In this document: positions 1 through 8,347 of the stretch, piece by piece
How positions within the stretch are numbered: position 1 is the stretch's first letter
Layout: each line of letters starts with the position of its first letter
Origin: Streptomyces sp. NBC_01283
GTDB taxonomy: Bacteria > Actinomycetota > Actinomycetes > Streptomycetales > Streptomycetaceae
Direction of reading: 5' to 3'
Assembly (NCBI RefSeq): GCF_041435335.1
Contig: NZ_CP108430.1
Span: 6,175,001-6,239,000, forward strand
Length of the DNA stretch: 64,000 nucleotides
The notes under the pieces: model-generated
Database searches by the model: none
The model's input: only the letters and a program-made list of their open reading frames with translations
What the model was told of the DNA's origin: nothing
Made by a program: the position numbers and the translations under genes

Positions 1-655
1 TCACCTTGAACGAGCGGGTGATCTGCTGGGCCGCGGCCACCGGCACCACCATCAGCGCGCTCACCAGGAGCAGCCCGACGACGCGCATCGCGACGGTGAC
101 CGTGACGGCGGCCGTGACCGCGATCAGGAGGTTCAGCGCCCGCACCGGCAGCCCCGTGACCCGTGCGAACTCCTCGTCCTGGCTCACCGCGAACAACTGC
201 TTGCGCAGACCGACCGTGACGAGCACCACAAAGGCCGCGAGCAGGCAGATCGCCGTGACGTCGGAGTCCGAGACCGTCGAGAGCGAGCCGAAGAGGTACG
301 AGGAGAGGTTCGCGTTGGAGCCGGTGTCCGAGAGGTTGATCAGCAGGACACCGCCCGCCATGCCGCCGTAGAAGAGCATCGCGAGGGCGATGTCGCCGCG
401 CGTCTTCCCGTACGCCCTGATCAGCTCCATCGTCACCGCGCCGACGACCGAGATCAGCGTGGCCATCCACACCGGGCTCGAATTGAGCAGGAAGCCGAGG
501 CCGACGCCCGTCATGGCGATGTGGCCGATGCCGTCGCCCATCAGGGCCTGGCGGCGCTGGACGAGGTAGATGCCGATGGCGGGGGCCGTGATGCCGACGA
601 GGACGGCGGCGATCAGCGCCCGCTGCATGAATTCGGTCTGGAAGATTTCCATCAT
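1..655 (-). CDS. znuB: Zinc/manganese ABC transporter permease, ZnuB-like (partial, C-terminus beyond left edge)
   Basis: Integral membrane subunit of the zinc importer whose ATPase and binding protein follow at 655-2477. The reverse-strand translation begins MMEIFQTEFMQRALIAAVLV and continues with several hydrophobic helices typical of the ABC-3 (ZnuB/MntB) permease family, including QRRQALMGDGIGHIAMTGVG and a run reading RVVGLLLVSALMVVPVAAAQ near the left edge. The ATG at 655 shares one base with the TGA of the ATPase gene (TGATG), so translational coupling is likely. A second ATG at 652 is an alternative start. About 218 codons are visible; the family is usually near 290 residues, so the C-terminus lies outside the window. 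Confidence 0.9.
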   Translation of the reverse strand, partial: MMEIFQTEFMQRALIAAVLVGITAPAIGIYLVQRRQALMGDGIGHIAMTGVGLGFLLNSSPVWMATLISVVGAVTMELIRAYGKTRGDIALAMLFYGGMAGGVLLINLSDTGSNANLSSYLFGSLSTVSDSDVTAICLLAAFVVLVTVGLRKQLFAVSQDEEFARVTGLPVRALNLLIAVTAAVTVTVAMRVVGLLLVSALMVVPVAAAQQITRSFKV

Positions 656-1491
656 CAGGTCAGCAGTCCCGTGCGGATCGGCTCGTGCTCGTCGGCCGAG
701 TGCGGATGTACGTGGTCGTGGCCGGGCAGCGCGTGCTGGCCCGTGGCCTTGGGCGGCGGACCGTCGTGGGTCACGCAGCCGTCGCGCAGGACGACCGCGC
801 GGTCGATCAGCGGCTCCAGGGCGCCGAGCTCGTGCAGGACGAGCAGGACCGTCGTACCGGCCGCCACCTGCTCGCGCAGGGTCTGCGCGAGGATCTCCTG
901 GCTGGCCAGGTCGACGCCCGCCATCGGCTCGTCCATGATCAGCAGCTCCGGCTCGGAGGCCAGCGCGCGGGCGATGAGGACGCGCTGGTGCTGGCCGCCG
1001 GAGAGGGCGCTCACGGAGTCCTTGGCGCGGTCGGCGAGACCGACCAGCCCGATGGCCCGGTCGACCGCCGCGCGGTCCGCCTTCGACGTCCAGCCCAGCT
1101 TCGTGAGCTTCGTGCGCGAGAGACGGCCCGACGAGACGACCTCGCGGATCGTCGCGGGGACGCCGCTCGCGGCCGTGGTGCGCTGCGGTACGTAGCCGAT
1201 GCGGGCCCACTGCCTGAAGCGCTTCAGGGGGGTGCCGAAGAGGCTTATGCCGCCGCCGGTGAGGGGGACTTGGCCGATCACGGAGCGGACGGCGGTCGAC
1301 TTGCCCGAGCCGTTCGCGCCGAGCAGGGCGACGACCTCGCCGGGCCTGACGGTGAGGTCGATGCCGCGCAGCACCGGGCGCGCGCCGAGGGTGGCCGTGG
1401 CCGCCCGTACGGATATGACGGGCGGGGCGGGCTCAGTCGCTTCCATGGCTTCCATGGCGGGCGCCTCCGATGCTGCTAGCGGTTCTTTCAC
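655..1491 (-). CDS. znuC: Zinc ABC transporter ATP-binding protein, ZnuC-like
   Basis: Cytoplasmic ATPase that powers zinc import through the ZnuB permease. The 278-residue protein has Walker A GANGSGKST (about residue 58), the ABC signature LSGGQHQR, Walker B ELLIMDEP followed by the D-loop, and the switch histidine in VLHELG. The first 25 residues are an alanine/glutamate-rich extension outside the conserved domain, so the true start could be a little internal. The ATG overlaps the znuA stop by four bases (ATGA) and the stop overlaps the znuB start, so the three genes form one tightly coupled operon, probably under Zur control from the znuA promoter. Confidence 0.93.
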   Translation of the reverse strand: MKEPLAASEAPAMEAMEATEPAPPVISVRAATATLGARPVLRGIDLTVRPGEVVALLGANGSGKSTAVRSVIGQVPLTGGGISLFGTPLKRFRQWARIGYVPQRTTAASGVPATIREVVSSGRLSRTKLTKLGWTSKADRAAVDRAIGLVGLADRAKDSVSALSGGQHQRVLIARALASEPELLIMDEPMAGVDLASQEILAQTLREQVAAGTTVLLVLHELGALEPLIDRAVVLRDGCVTHDGPPPKATGQHALPGHDHVHPHSADEHEPIRTGLLT

Positions 1492-2477
1492 TTCGCGCCG
1501 AGGGACTTCTGCAGCGCGGCGAGGTTGGACTCCATGACCCCCATGTAGTCATCGCCCTTGGACTTGTCCGTGATTCCCTCCAGGGGGTCCAGGACGTCCG
1601 TCTTGAGGCCCGCGTCGTCCGCGAGGGTCTTCGCGGTCCTGTCGCTGGCGAGGGTCTCGAAGAACACCGTGGAGACCTTGTCCTTCTTGGCGATGTCCTG
1701 GAGCTCCTTGATGCGGGCGGGGCTCGGGTCCGACTCGGGGTCGACGCCGGAGATGCCCTCCTGGTCCAGGCCGTAGCGCTCGGCGAGGTAGCCGAAGGCG
1801 GAGTGCGTCGTGATGAAGGTCTTGGACTTGGTGTTCCTCAGGCCGTCCTCGAACTTCGTGTTCAGGGCGTCCAGCTTCTTGACCAGGGCCTTGGTGTTCT
1901 TCTTGTACGCCGCCGCGTGGTCGGGGTCGGCCTTCTCCATCGCCTTGCCGACGCCCTCGGCGACCTCGGCGTACTTCACCGGGTCGAGCCAGATGTGCGG
2001 GTCGGTACCGGCTTCGCCCTCACCCCCGTGCTCGTGTGCGTCTTCCTCGGCGTGCTCTTCGCCCTCGTCGTGGCCGTGGTCGTGGCCGACGCCGGTGCCG
2101 TGCTTCTCCAGCGTGGTGAGCTTCGCGGCATCCACGGTGTTCTTCACGCCGGACTGGCCGATGGCGTCGTCGACGGCGGGCTGGATGCCCTTGAGGTAGA
2201 GGATGAAGTCCGATTCGCCCAGGAAGGCGGTCTGCTTCGGGGTGAGCTCCAGGTCGTGCGGCTCTACGCCCGGCTTGGTCAGGGTGTCCACGGAGACGTG
2301 GTCGCCGCCGATCTCCTGGGCCAGGTACTGCATGGGATAGAACGACGCCGTCACGTTCAGCTTGCCGTCACCGTTCTTGTCCGCGGCGCTGGAGGACGAG
2401 CAGGCGGTCAGGGCCGTGAGGCCGAGAACCGTGGCGGAGGCGACGGCTGCGGTGGGTATGAGGCGACGTACGTTCAT
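1488..2477 (-). CDS. znuA: Zinc ABC transporter substrate-binding lipoprotein, ZnuA-like
   Basis: Extracytoplasmic zinc-binding lipoprotein delivering Zn(II) to ZnuBC. From the ATG at 2477 the product is 329 residues with a signal peptide ending in the lipobox LTAC. It has the cluster A-I binding-protein fold: conserved FYPMQYLAQEIGG, the metal ligand region PHDLELTPKQ, and a long His/Asp/Glu-rich loop (HDHGHDEGEEHAEEDAHEH) that is the hallmark of zinc-type members. DPHIWLDP and THSAFGYLAERYG supply further ligand histidines. Other in-frame starts lie at 2486 (ATG) and 2495 (TTG), but these lie inside or against the Zur-like box, so 2477 is preferred; the ribosome site is weak. Confidence 0.92.
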   Translation of the reverse strand: MNVRRLIPTAAVASATVLGLTALTACSSSSAADKNGDGKLNVTASFYPMQYLAQEIGGDHVSVDTLTKPGVEPHDLELTPKQTAFLGESDFILYLKGIQPAVDDAIGQSGVKNTVDAAKLTTLEKHGTGVGHDHGHDEGEEHAEEDAHEHGGEGEAGTDPHIWLDPVKYAEVAEGVGKAMEKADPDHAAAYKKNTKALVKKLDALNTKFEDGLRNTKSKTFITTHSAFGYLAERYGLDQEGISGVDPESDPSPARIKELQDIAKKDKVSTVFFETLASDRTAKTLADDAGLKTDVLDPLEGITDKSKGDDYMGVMESNLAALQKSLGAK

Positions 2478-2513
2478 GACACTCATTTTCAACAAATCTG
2501 GAAACGATTGTCA
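2477..2513. promoter_or_regulatory. Two Zur-like boxes overlapping the znuA start
   Basis: Two 15-bp near-palindromes lie 22 bp apart: TGACACTCATTTTCA at 2477-2491 and TGGAAACGATTGTCA at 2499-2513. Compared with the actinobacterial Zur consensus TGAAAATGATTTTCA (from memory), box 1 read on the minus strand differs at two positions and box 2 at three. The proximal box abuts the chosen ATG, so zinc-loaded Zur would block both transcription and the start region. The G+C content falls sharply here relative to the genes on either side. Confidence 0.75.
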
Positions 2514-2542
2514 ACTAGCTCTCGCCGCGGACCCCGGCGAGA

Positions 2543-2611
2543 GGCCGCTCCGGGCCCCGATCGGAGGCCGCTCCGGGCTCTGATCAGAGGTCGCTCCGGG
2601 CTCCGATCCGG
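2543..2611. repeat. Three tandem 23-bp repeats between znuA and glyS
   Basis: Three head-to-tail units at 2543-2565, 2566-2588 and 2589-2611 share the core GGCCGCTCCGGGCTC followed by GATC, with a few substitutions per unit. They sit in the divergent promoter region between znuA and glyS, upstream of both genes. Each unit contains a GATC flanked by partly self-complementary bases. Function unknown. Confidence 0.8.
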
Positions 2612-2690
2612 AACCGATTTGATTAGGGGGGTAAGGCCGCCGGTAACCTGAAGCATTCGCTTCGCCCACCGTCGTAATGAAGAGAGCACC

Positions 2691-4070
2691 GTGGCCGCCG
2701 ACAAGATCGACAGCATCGTCAGCCTGAGCAAGCGCCGTGGCTTTGTTTACCCGTGCAGTGAGATCTACGGCGGCCAGCGTGCCGCCTGGGATTACGGGCC
2801 GCTCGGCGTCGAGCTCAAGGAGAACCTCAAGCGCCAGTGGTGGCGCTACATGGTCACTTCGCGTGAGGACGTCGTCGGCATCGACTCGTCGGTGATCCTG
2901 GCCACGGAGGTCTGGCAGGCCTCGGGTCACGTCGCCACGTTCTCGGACCCGTTGACCGAGTGCCTCTCCTGTCACAAGCGCCACCGCGCCGACCACCTGG
3001 AAGAGGCGTACGAGGCCAAGCACGGCCGTCCGCCCGAGTCGCTCGCCGACGTCAACTGCCCCAACTGCGGCACCAAGGGCCAGTTCACCGAGCCCAAGCA
3101 GTTCTCCGGCATGCTCTCCACGCACCTCGGCCCCACGCAGGACAGCGGCTCCGTCGCCTACCTGCGCCCCGAGACCGCACAGGGCATCTTCACCAACTTC
3201 GGCCAGGTCCAGCAGACTTCGCGCAAGAAGCCGCCGTTCGGCATCGCGCAGATGGGCAAGTCCTTCCGCAACGAGATCACGCCCGGCAACTTCATCTTCC
3301 GGACCCGCGAGTTCGAGCAGATGGAGATGGAGTTCTTCGTCAAGCCGGGCGAGGACGAGAAGTGGCAGGAGTACTGGATGGAGCAGCGCTGGAACTGGTA
3401 CACCGGCCTGGGCCTGCGCGAGGAGAACATGCGGTGGTTCGAGCACCCGAAGGAGAAGCTCTCCCACTACTCGAAGCGCACCGCTGACATCGAGTACCGC
3501 TTCCGCTTCGGCGGCAGCGAGTGGGGCGAGCTGGAAGGCGTCGCCAACCGCACGGACTACGACCTCTCCGCGCACTCCAAGGCGTCGGGCCAGGACCTGT
3601 CCTACTTCGACCAGGAGGCCGGCGAGCGCTGGACCCCGTACGTCATCGAGCCCGCGGCGGGCGTCGGCCGCACCATGCTGGCGTTCCTCCTCGACTCGTA
3701 CATCGAGGACGAGGCCCCCAACGCCAAGGGCAAGCTGGAGAAGCGGACCGTCATGCGCTTCGACCACCGCATCGCGCCGGTGAAGGTCGCGGTCCTGCCG
3801 CTCTCCCGCAACCCGGAGCTCTCGCCGAAGGCCAAGGGCCTGGCGACGGCCCTGCGGCAGAACTGGAACATCGACTTCGACGACGCGGGCGCCATCGGCC
3901 GCCGCTACCGCCGCCAGGACGAGATCGGCACGCCGTACTGCGTGACGGTCGACTTCGACACCCTGGACGACAACGCGGTGACGGTGCGCGAGCGTGACTC
4001 GATGAAGCAGGAGCGGGTCTCCCTCGACCAGATCGAGGGCTACCTCGCCTCGCGCCTGGTGGGCTGCTGA
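2691..4070 (+). CDS. glyS: Glycyl-tRNA synthetase (alpha2, class II)
   Basis: Charges tRNA-Gly with glycine in the cytoplasm. The 459-residue protein is the single-chain dimeric type: it begins [26 protein letters not shown] (split by family landmarks), carries a four-cysteine zinc-binding insert ([12 protein letters not shown] ... CPNCGTKG), class II motif 2 ([25 protein letters not shown] region) and motif 3 [14 protein letters not shown], then an anticodon-binding domain ending IEGYLASRL. The GTG start at 2691 is preceded by GAAGAGAG. A perfect hairpin terminator follows 42 bp after the stop, so the gene is probably monocistronic. Confidence 0.96.
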   Translation: MAADKIDSIVSLSKRRGFVYPCSEIYGGQRAAWDYGPLGVELKENLKRQWWRYMVTSREDVVGIDSSVILATEVWQASGHVATFSDPLTECLSCHKRHRADHLEEAYEAKHGRPPESLADVNCPNCGTKGQFTEPKQFSGMLSTHLGPTQDSGSVAYLRPETAQGIFTNFGQVQQTSRKKPPFGIAQMGKSFRNEITPGNFIFRTREFEQMEMEFFVKPGEDEKWQEYWMEQRWNWYTGLGLREENMRWFEHPKEKLSHYSKRTADIEYRFRFGGSEWGELEGVANRTDYDLSAHSKASGQDLSYFDQEAGERWTPYVIEPAAGVGRTMLAFLLDSYIEDEAPNAKGKLEKRTVMRFDHRIAPVKVAVLPLSRNPELSPKAKGLATALRQNWNIDFDDAGAIGRRYRRQDEIGTPYCVTVDFDTLDDNAVTVRERDSMKQERVSLDQIEGYLASRLVGC

Positions 4071-4112
4071 CGCGTGGCTTCCACTCGGCCGCCCGCTGAG
4101 TGAAGCTTGAAA

Positions 4113-4148
4113 GAAGCCCCCGGTTCCGTGCACGGAACCGGGGGCTTC
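4113..4148. terminator. Perfect palindromic terminator after glyS
   Basis: The 36 bases form a perfect palindrome, with arms GAAGCCCCCGGTTCCGTG and their complement. In RNA this gives a very stable G+C-rich hairpin. There is no long T run, as is common for Streptomyces terminators. It lies 42 bp past the glyS stop and 18 bp before the start of the next small gene. Confidence 0.85.
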
Positions 4149-4166
4149 TGCTGCACACTGTTCGCC

Positions 4167-4388
4167 ATGCCTTCGATGACCACGAGCAAGGTCAGCAGAT
4201 GGGACCAGCACGGGCGCGAGCATGTGGTGCACCTGCAAAAGGCGGGAGTGCAGCGGCAGTTGAGCTGCGACACATGCGGATGGGGGAAACGGGTCCAGTT
4301 CCTGCCGTGGCTGAAGGCGGAGGAACACCTCGCGGAGGAACACCTCGCGGAGGAACATCAGGCGACGGTGGACCCGTCGGTGCCGTAG
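4167..4388 (+). CDS. Small hypothetical protein with a CxxC pair and EEHLA repeats
   Basis: A 73-residue protein of unknown function, MPSMTTSKVSRWDQHGREH at the N-terminus, with one CDTCGWGK cysteine pair in the middle and then three pentad repeats (EEHLA, EEHLA, EEHQA) near the C-terminus. The pentads are encoded by three exact or near-exact 15-bp DNA repeats at 4317-4361. The cysteine pair and nearby histidines could bind a metal. Another ATG at 4176 is an alternative start. The preceding terminator separates it from glyS, so it needs its own promoter. Real coding is likely but not proven. Confidence 0.6.
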   Translation: MPSMTTSKVSRWDQHGREHVVHLQKAGVQRQLSCDTCGWGKRVQFLPWLKAEEHLAEEHLAEEHQATVDPSVP

Positions 4389-4438
4389 GACTCCTGGGGC
4401 GGCGCTGACACGGTGGCCTTCAGCCTCCTTCAGCGTCT

Positions 4439-5056
4439 TCAGCCGTCCTCTACGGTTCGGTCGCCCTGAAGGCCGCGCAGGGTCCACAGCCCGTACAGGG
4501 CCAGCAGCGGTTTGGCGACCAGCCACTCACCGGGTCGGTAGTCATCCGCACACACGAGCCTCTCGGCAAGATCAGGGCGCTGCCGCCGCAGGTACGCGCG
4601 GGCCTTGAGCGCGTGAGCGGGCTGGGAGGCGATCTTGATGCGGTCTGCGTCCTCCAGCAGGGGGATCACGTTCGTGATGTTCTCCCACGTCGTCGCGCTC
4701 TTGTCCTCGAGAAGCACCGGCCCGTCGTACGCGAGCACTCCCTGTGCGTAGTCAGCCATCAACTGGGCCTCCGTAGCACCGCCGCTGGTCGCACCGCCAC
4801 TGAAGATCAGGCGGGTGTCACACGCGGGGTCGGCGGCGATGGAACGAATCCCGGCACGGACCCGCCAGCGATTGATGAAGTTCGCCGTCGCCCGAGGGTT
4901 TCGGAACCCCAGCACGACCACGGCCTCGGACCCGGCTTCGGAGCCACCCCCGCCGCTTCCCGTGAGAGCCCGGGACCAGCGCCAGTTCACCCACTCGCCC
5001 CAGGCCAAGGCCACAGCCCCGGCCGCGGTGATCGCCAGCCCCGTCCTCCGTCGCAT
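4439..5056 (-). CDS. YdcF/SanA-like DUF218 membrane protein
   Basis: A 205-residue DUF218 family protein. An N-terminal membrane segment (LAITAAGAVALAWGEW) is followed by the conserved family motifs VVVLGFRNP, LIFSGGATSGGATEAQLM, VLLEDKSATTWENI and KIASQPAHALKARAYLRR. Members (YdcF, ElyC, SanA) are linked to envelope maintenance and may bind nucleotide or sugar ligands; the exact reaction is unsettled. The domain should face the outside if the N-terminal helix acts as a signal anchor. The gene is isolated on the minus strand. Confidence 0.85.
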   Translation of the reverse strand: MRRRTGLAITAAGAVALAWGEWVNWRWSRALTGSGGGGSEAGSEAVVVLGFRNPRATANFINRWRVRAGIRSIAADPACDTRLIFSGGATSGGATEAQLMADYAQGVLAYDGPVLLEDKSATTWENITNVIPLLEDADRIKIASQPAHALKARAYLRRQRPDLAERLVCADDYRPGEWLVAKPLLALYGLWTLRGLQGDRTVEDG

Positions 5057-5192
5057 GCGGCGACTCTAGGACATCTCGATACAACTGGCGTCATGGCACT
5101 GGCCAGGGACAACTTGTCCGCGGTTCGAACCACCCTTCATCAGGTTCCCGGTTCGCGTCAGGATTGGCCTGTCGAACAGAGGAGGCCCGACG

Positions 5193-5570
5193 ATGGACCG
5201 GGCGTTGCTGGCGGATTTTCTCCGTACGCGTCGTGAGGCGTCGCAGCCGGAGGACCTCGGACTTCCCCGCGGGCGGCGGCGCCGTACCGGCGGGCTGCGG
5301 CGCGAGGAAGTGGCGGCGCTGGCCGGGATGTCGGCCGACTACTACAGCCGGATCGAGCAGCAGCGAGGTCCGGCACCGTCGGAGCAGATACTCGTCGGGC
5401 TCGCCCGGGGACGTGGAACTCCCGGTCCCCGCGGCCGGGGAGGTCCGGATCCGCGTCGCCGCGACGTCGTTCAACCCGGTCGACGGCAACATCCGCGCGG
5501 GCTTCATGCAGGACCCCATCCCGGTGACGCTGCCGCGCACCCCCTTGATCGGGTGCGGGTGATCTCCGTT
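5193..5570 (+). pseudogene. Fused remnants: truncated XRE regulator joined to a quinone-oxidoreductase fragment
   Basis: From the ATG at 5193 (preceded by GAGGAGG) the reading frame gives the N-terminus of an MmyB-type XRE regulator: LLADFLRTRREASQPEDLGLP, GLRREEVAALAGMSADYYSRIEQQRG and SEQILVGLARG. There the similarity stops abruptly at about 5407. The sequence that follows, read in another frame, is VELPVPAAGEVRIRVAATSF then NPVDGNIRAGF, which is the N-terminal region of a zinc-free medium-chain dehydrogenase/quinone oxidoreductase, itself ending at a TGA near 5562. A deletion has joined two genes, and neither half can be functional as a full protein. Confidence 0.75.
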
Positions 5571-5674
5571 AGGCGGACGTTAGCGGGACGGCAACTGGGC
5601 AGTAGCGGCCTCCAACAGAGTGGGTGCTGTTCCCGAGGAGGGAGCACCACCCACTACTCACCGGAGGATCCGCC

Positions 5675-6373
5675 ATGCGCTCCACCACCACCATCCGTGG
5701 AAACCGCCGCCGCAACCTGCGCTTCGCCGCCGCGGCCCTGACCGTGGCCGCGGGCCTCTCCCTCACCGCCTGCGGCAACGGCGACTCCGGAAACGACTCA
5801 TCCGCGAAGGGCTCCTCGTCCTCGTCCTCGTCTGCGGAGGGCGGCGCGAAGGCGGAGGGCGGCTCGGGCTCCGGCGGCTCGACGGCCGGCAACGCCGCCA
5901 AGGCGGGCTCCGGGAAGGACACCACGGCAGAGGCAGCCGCCAACAACGCGAAGCAGACCAGCACCAAGGTCACCTTCTGCAAGACCGAGGACCTGGCCAT
6001 CGACGCAGTCGACGCCGCGCCCGACGAGACCTCCGGCAGGATCAACATCACCATGATCAACCGGGGTTCGACCACCTGCTCGGCGACCGGCTTCGCGGGC
6101 GTCGACATCAAGGACGCCGACCACACCTCCAACCCCATCGAGCGCGGCCCCGCCCAGCCCCGCGTCACCACCCTCAAGCCCGGCGACGCCGCCGTCTTCA
6201 ACCTCGCCTACACCATCGACAACAGCGGCAACAGCCTCACGTCCCCGACCAACATCCTGGTGACGCCCCCCAACGAGACCCACACCGTGACCCTGGACTG
6301 GCCCGCGGCCGCAGGAGACATCAAGGGCGCCTACACCGACGTCCAGGTCTACCCCACCCACACCACCAACTAG
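5675..6373 (+). CDS. DUF4232-type secreted lipoprotein
   Basis: A 232-residue predicted lipoprotein. The ATG at 5675 follows GGAGG at 5663 and opens a signal peptide ending in the lipobox LTAC. A low-complexity linker rich in Ser, Gly, Ala and Lys (about residues 30-95) tethers a C-terminal beta-rich domain beginning VTFCKTEDLAIDAVDAAPD, with the paired cysteines and terminal pattern typical of DUF4232 (RINITMINRGSTTCSATGFA, PGDAAVFNLAY). The role of the family is unknown; it is abundant on actinobacterial envelopes. No operon partner is evident. Confidence 0.85.
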   Translation: MRSTTTIRGNRRRNLRFAAAALTVAAGLSLTACGNGDSGNDSSAKGSSSSSSSAEGGAKAEGGSGSGGSTAGNAAKAGSGKDTTAEAAANNAKQTSTKVTFCKTEDLAIDAVDAAPDETSGRINITMINRGSTTCSATGFAGVDIKDADHTSNPIERGPAQPRVTTLKPGDAAVFNLAYTIDNSGNSLTSPTNILVTPPNETHTVTLDWPAAAGDIKGAYTDVQVYPTHTTN

Positions 6374-6660
6374 AGCCGGTGCCCGGGCCAAGTAGAGCCG
6401 GTGCCCGCGGCCGGCCCCACCGGCCCCACCGGCCCCTCAGGCCGCGAGTGGCTGGCGACCGGCTGGTCAGTTGCAGCGAAATCCCACGATCGAACCCCAG
6501 GCAAGAAGATGAGCGAGCGGCGAAGTACGCGTTCGTCGCGGGCAGCTCGGCAGCTCGGCAGCTCGGCAGGTCGGCAGGTCAGCGGGCCCACTGCCGGGCG
6601 GCGGTGAGGCTGGTCAGGCTGACGCCCCAAGCGCCCGGCGGGAAGAACCTGCAATTCGCT
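6374..6660. other. Intergenic region with short direct repeats, no gene seen
   Basis: It holds two copies of the 15-mer TAGAGCCGGTGCCCG (6371-6385, whose first base-triplet is the lipoprotein stop, and 6393-6407), a CCCACCGG run, and five 8-bp units of GGCAGCTC/GGCAGGTC at 6541-6580. No credible coding region or tRNA is present. Confidence 0.6.
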
Positions 6661-7251
6661 TCAGGGGCGTAGGCCGCGTACCACCAGGTCGAGCACTGCC
6701 GTGAAGGCGGATTCGATGTCGGGCTTCGACCATTCCCCCGCGTAGGCCGGGTCGTGGAAGCGGTTGGTGGCGTCGAAGACCGCTCGGGCGGCCATCGCCG
6801 GATCCGGGTGCGCGGGCGTCAACTCGCCCCGCTGCACGCCCTCCACGATGATCACCTCAAGCTGGCCGACCAGCTCCCCGATGTGTGTCGCGACCACGGT
6901 GCTGCTCTCGCCGAGCAGCACCGAGTACGTGGCGAACAGCTCTGGATCGTCACCAGCCTTGCGACGCTTGGCCGCGAAGAGTGCCGACATCCACCGGCGC
7001 AACCGGACGTCCGCGGACACCGACCGGTCCTCGACGATCAGCACCAACTCGCCCGTCGTACGGTCGAGCCACCGCTTCGTGACCGCCTCGCGCAGCTCCG
7101 CCTTCGTACGGAAGTGGCGGTACACCGTGCCGTGGCTGACCCCCAGCGCGCGGGCCACGTCCACCACCGTGGCCTTCGCCGCGCCATGGCGGCGCAGCAT
7201 GTCCTCCGTGGCTTCGAGGATGCGCTCGGGTGTCAGGGTGCCGGTTGCCAT
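6661..7251 (-). CDS. TetR family transcriptional regulator
   Basis: A 196-residue repressor-type protein. The N-terminal helix-turn-helix reads ILEATEDMLRRHGAAKATVV then DVARALGVSHGTVYRHFRTK, the canonical TetR signature. The C-terminal all-helical ligand domain is of the SbtR/TetR_C type seen in small multidrug or oxidoreductase regulators. It lies 24 bp downstream of an aldo/keto reductase gene on the same strand, so the two are probably co-transcribed. The 38-bp palindrome at 8307-8344, in front of that reductase, is a good candidate for its operator. Confidence 0.9.
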   Translation of the reverse strand: MATGTLTPERILEATEDMLRRHGAAKATVVDVARALGVSHGTVYRHFRTKAELREAVTKRWLDRTTGELVLIVEDRSVSADVRLRRWMSALFAAKRRKAGDDPELFATYSVLLGESSTVVATHIGELVGQLEVIIVEGVQRGELTPAHPDPAMAARAVFDATNRFHDPAYAGEWSKPDIESAFTAVLDLVVRGLRP

Positions 7252-7275
7252 GAAGGTGACCGTACCCGGACGAGA

Positions 7276-8292
7276 TCAGTGCTCGCTGTCGAGGTGTGCC
7301 ATCTGTGCGGCCGGGTAGCGCGCGCCGGCTGCCGCGCCCGCGGGGACCGCCTGCTCGATAGCGGCGAGGTCGGCGTCGTCGAGGGTCACGTCGAGCGCAC
7401 CGAGTGCCTCGGAGAGGCGGTCGCGGCGGCGGGCGCCGATCAGGGGCACGATGGTCGCGTCGTGCCGCGGGGCCTGCGCGAGCACCCAGGCGATCGCGGT
7501 CTGCGCGACGCTGACGCCCTTCTGCTCGGCGATCTTGCGGAGGGCGTCGACGAGGTCGAGGTTCCGGTCTAGGTTCTCGCCCTGGAAGCGGGGGCTCATG
7601 GAGCGGAAGTCGTTCGCGGCGAGCTTGCGGTCACGGGAGAAGTGGCCGGAGATGAGGCCGCGGGACAGGACTCCGTACGCCGTGATCGCGATGCCCAGCT
7701 CGCTGACGGTCGGCAGGATCTGCTCCTCGATGCCGCGGGAGATGAGCGAGTACTCGATCTGCACGTCGGAGATCGGGGCCGTGGCGGCGGCGCGGCGGAT
7801 CGTGTCGGCGCCGACCTCCGAGAGCCCGATGTGGCGCACGTGCCCCTTCTCGACGAGCTCGGCGATCGCGCCGACGGTCTCCTCGATGGGTACGTCCGGG
7901 TCGATGCGGGCGATGCGGTAGACGTCGATGTGGTCGACGCCGAGCCGCTGGAGGGAGTACGCGGCGAAGTTCTTGACCGCCGAGGGCCGCCCGTCGTACC
8001 CGGACCAGCCGCCGTCCGGGTCGCGGAGGGCGCCGAACTTGACGCTGGTCTGCGCCTGTTCGCGGCGCGCGGCGGGGGCGGAGCGGAGGGCCTCGCCGAT
8101 CAGCATCTCGTTGTGACCCATGGCGTAGAAGTCGCCGGTGTCGATGAGGGTGACGCCCGCTTCGAGGGCGGCGTGGATGGTCGCGATGGACTCCGCGCGG
8201 TCGGCGTCGCCGTAGAGCGCGGACATGCCCATGGCGCCGAGGCCGAGGGCGGAGGTGTGGGGGCCGGTGGTTCCGAGGGTGAGAGTACGCAT
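7276..8292 (-). CDS. Aldo/keto reductase
   Basis: A 338-residue NADPH-dependent aldo/keto reductase of the TIM-barrel superfamily. Recognisable elements are LGLGAMGMSALYG, the catalytic Asp in TLIDTGDFY with the adjacent Tyr, the Lys in TSVKFGALRDPDGG, SEVGADTIRRA, and the cofactor-binding IPLIGAR-like stretch IVPLIGARRRDRLSEAL. The usual catalytic-pocket histidine region reads YRIARIDPDVPIEE, as in several YghZ/IolS-like members. The ATG at 8292 (after GGTGA) is preferred over the extended frame that starts inside the palindrome. Likely an operon with the TetR gene. Confidence 0.9.
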   Translation of the reverse strand: MRTLTLGTTGPHTSALGLGAMGMSALYGDADRAESIATIHAALEAGVTLIDTGDFYAMGHNEMLIGEALRSAPAARREQAQTSVKFGALRDPDGGWSGYDGRPSAVKNFAAYSLQRLGVDHIDVYRIARIDPDVPIEETVGAIAELVEKGHVRHIGLSEVGADTIRRAAATAPISDVQIEYSLISRGIEEQILPTVSELGIAITAYGVLSRGLISGHFSRDRKLAANDFRSMSPRFQGENLDRNLDLVDALRKIAEQKGVSVAQTAIAWVLAQAPRHDATIVPLIGARRRDRLSEALGALDVTLDDADLAAIEQAVPAGAAAGARYPAAQMAHLDSEH

Positions 8293-8306
8293 GCATTCAC
8301 CATGCC

Positions 8307-8344
8307 ATGACAGATGACAGATTTCAATATCTGTCATCTGTCAT
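8307..8344. promoter_or_regulatory. 38-bp perfect palindrome upstream of the aldo/keto reductase (probable operator)
   Basis: Arms ATGACAGATGACAGAT (8307-8322) and ATCTGTCATCTGTCAT (8329-8344) are exact inverse complements around a 6-bp TTCAAT centre. Each arm is itself a double ATGACAG repeat, so there are two nested operators. The A+T-rich arms and lack of a T run argue against a terminator. It lies 14 bp upstream of the aldo/keto reductase start, where a repressor would block transcription; the TetR protein encoded next to the reductase is the natural candidate. Confidence 0.75.
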
Positions 8345-8347
8345 GGG

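Noticed and set aside
2511..4526. 671-codon minus-strand frame antisense to glyS
   Set aside because: It lies wholly opposite a conserved essential gene; its product is low-complexity and matches no family, as expected from high-G+C antisense frames.
6480..6505. tRNA-like T-arm GGTTCGATC on the minus strand
   Set aside because: No acceptor stem, D-arm or anticodon arm can be folded around it.
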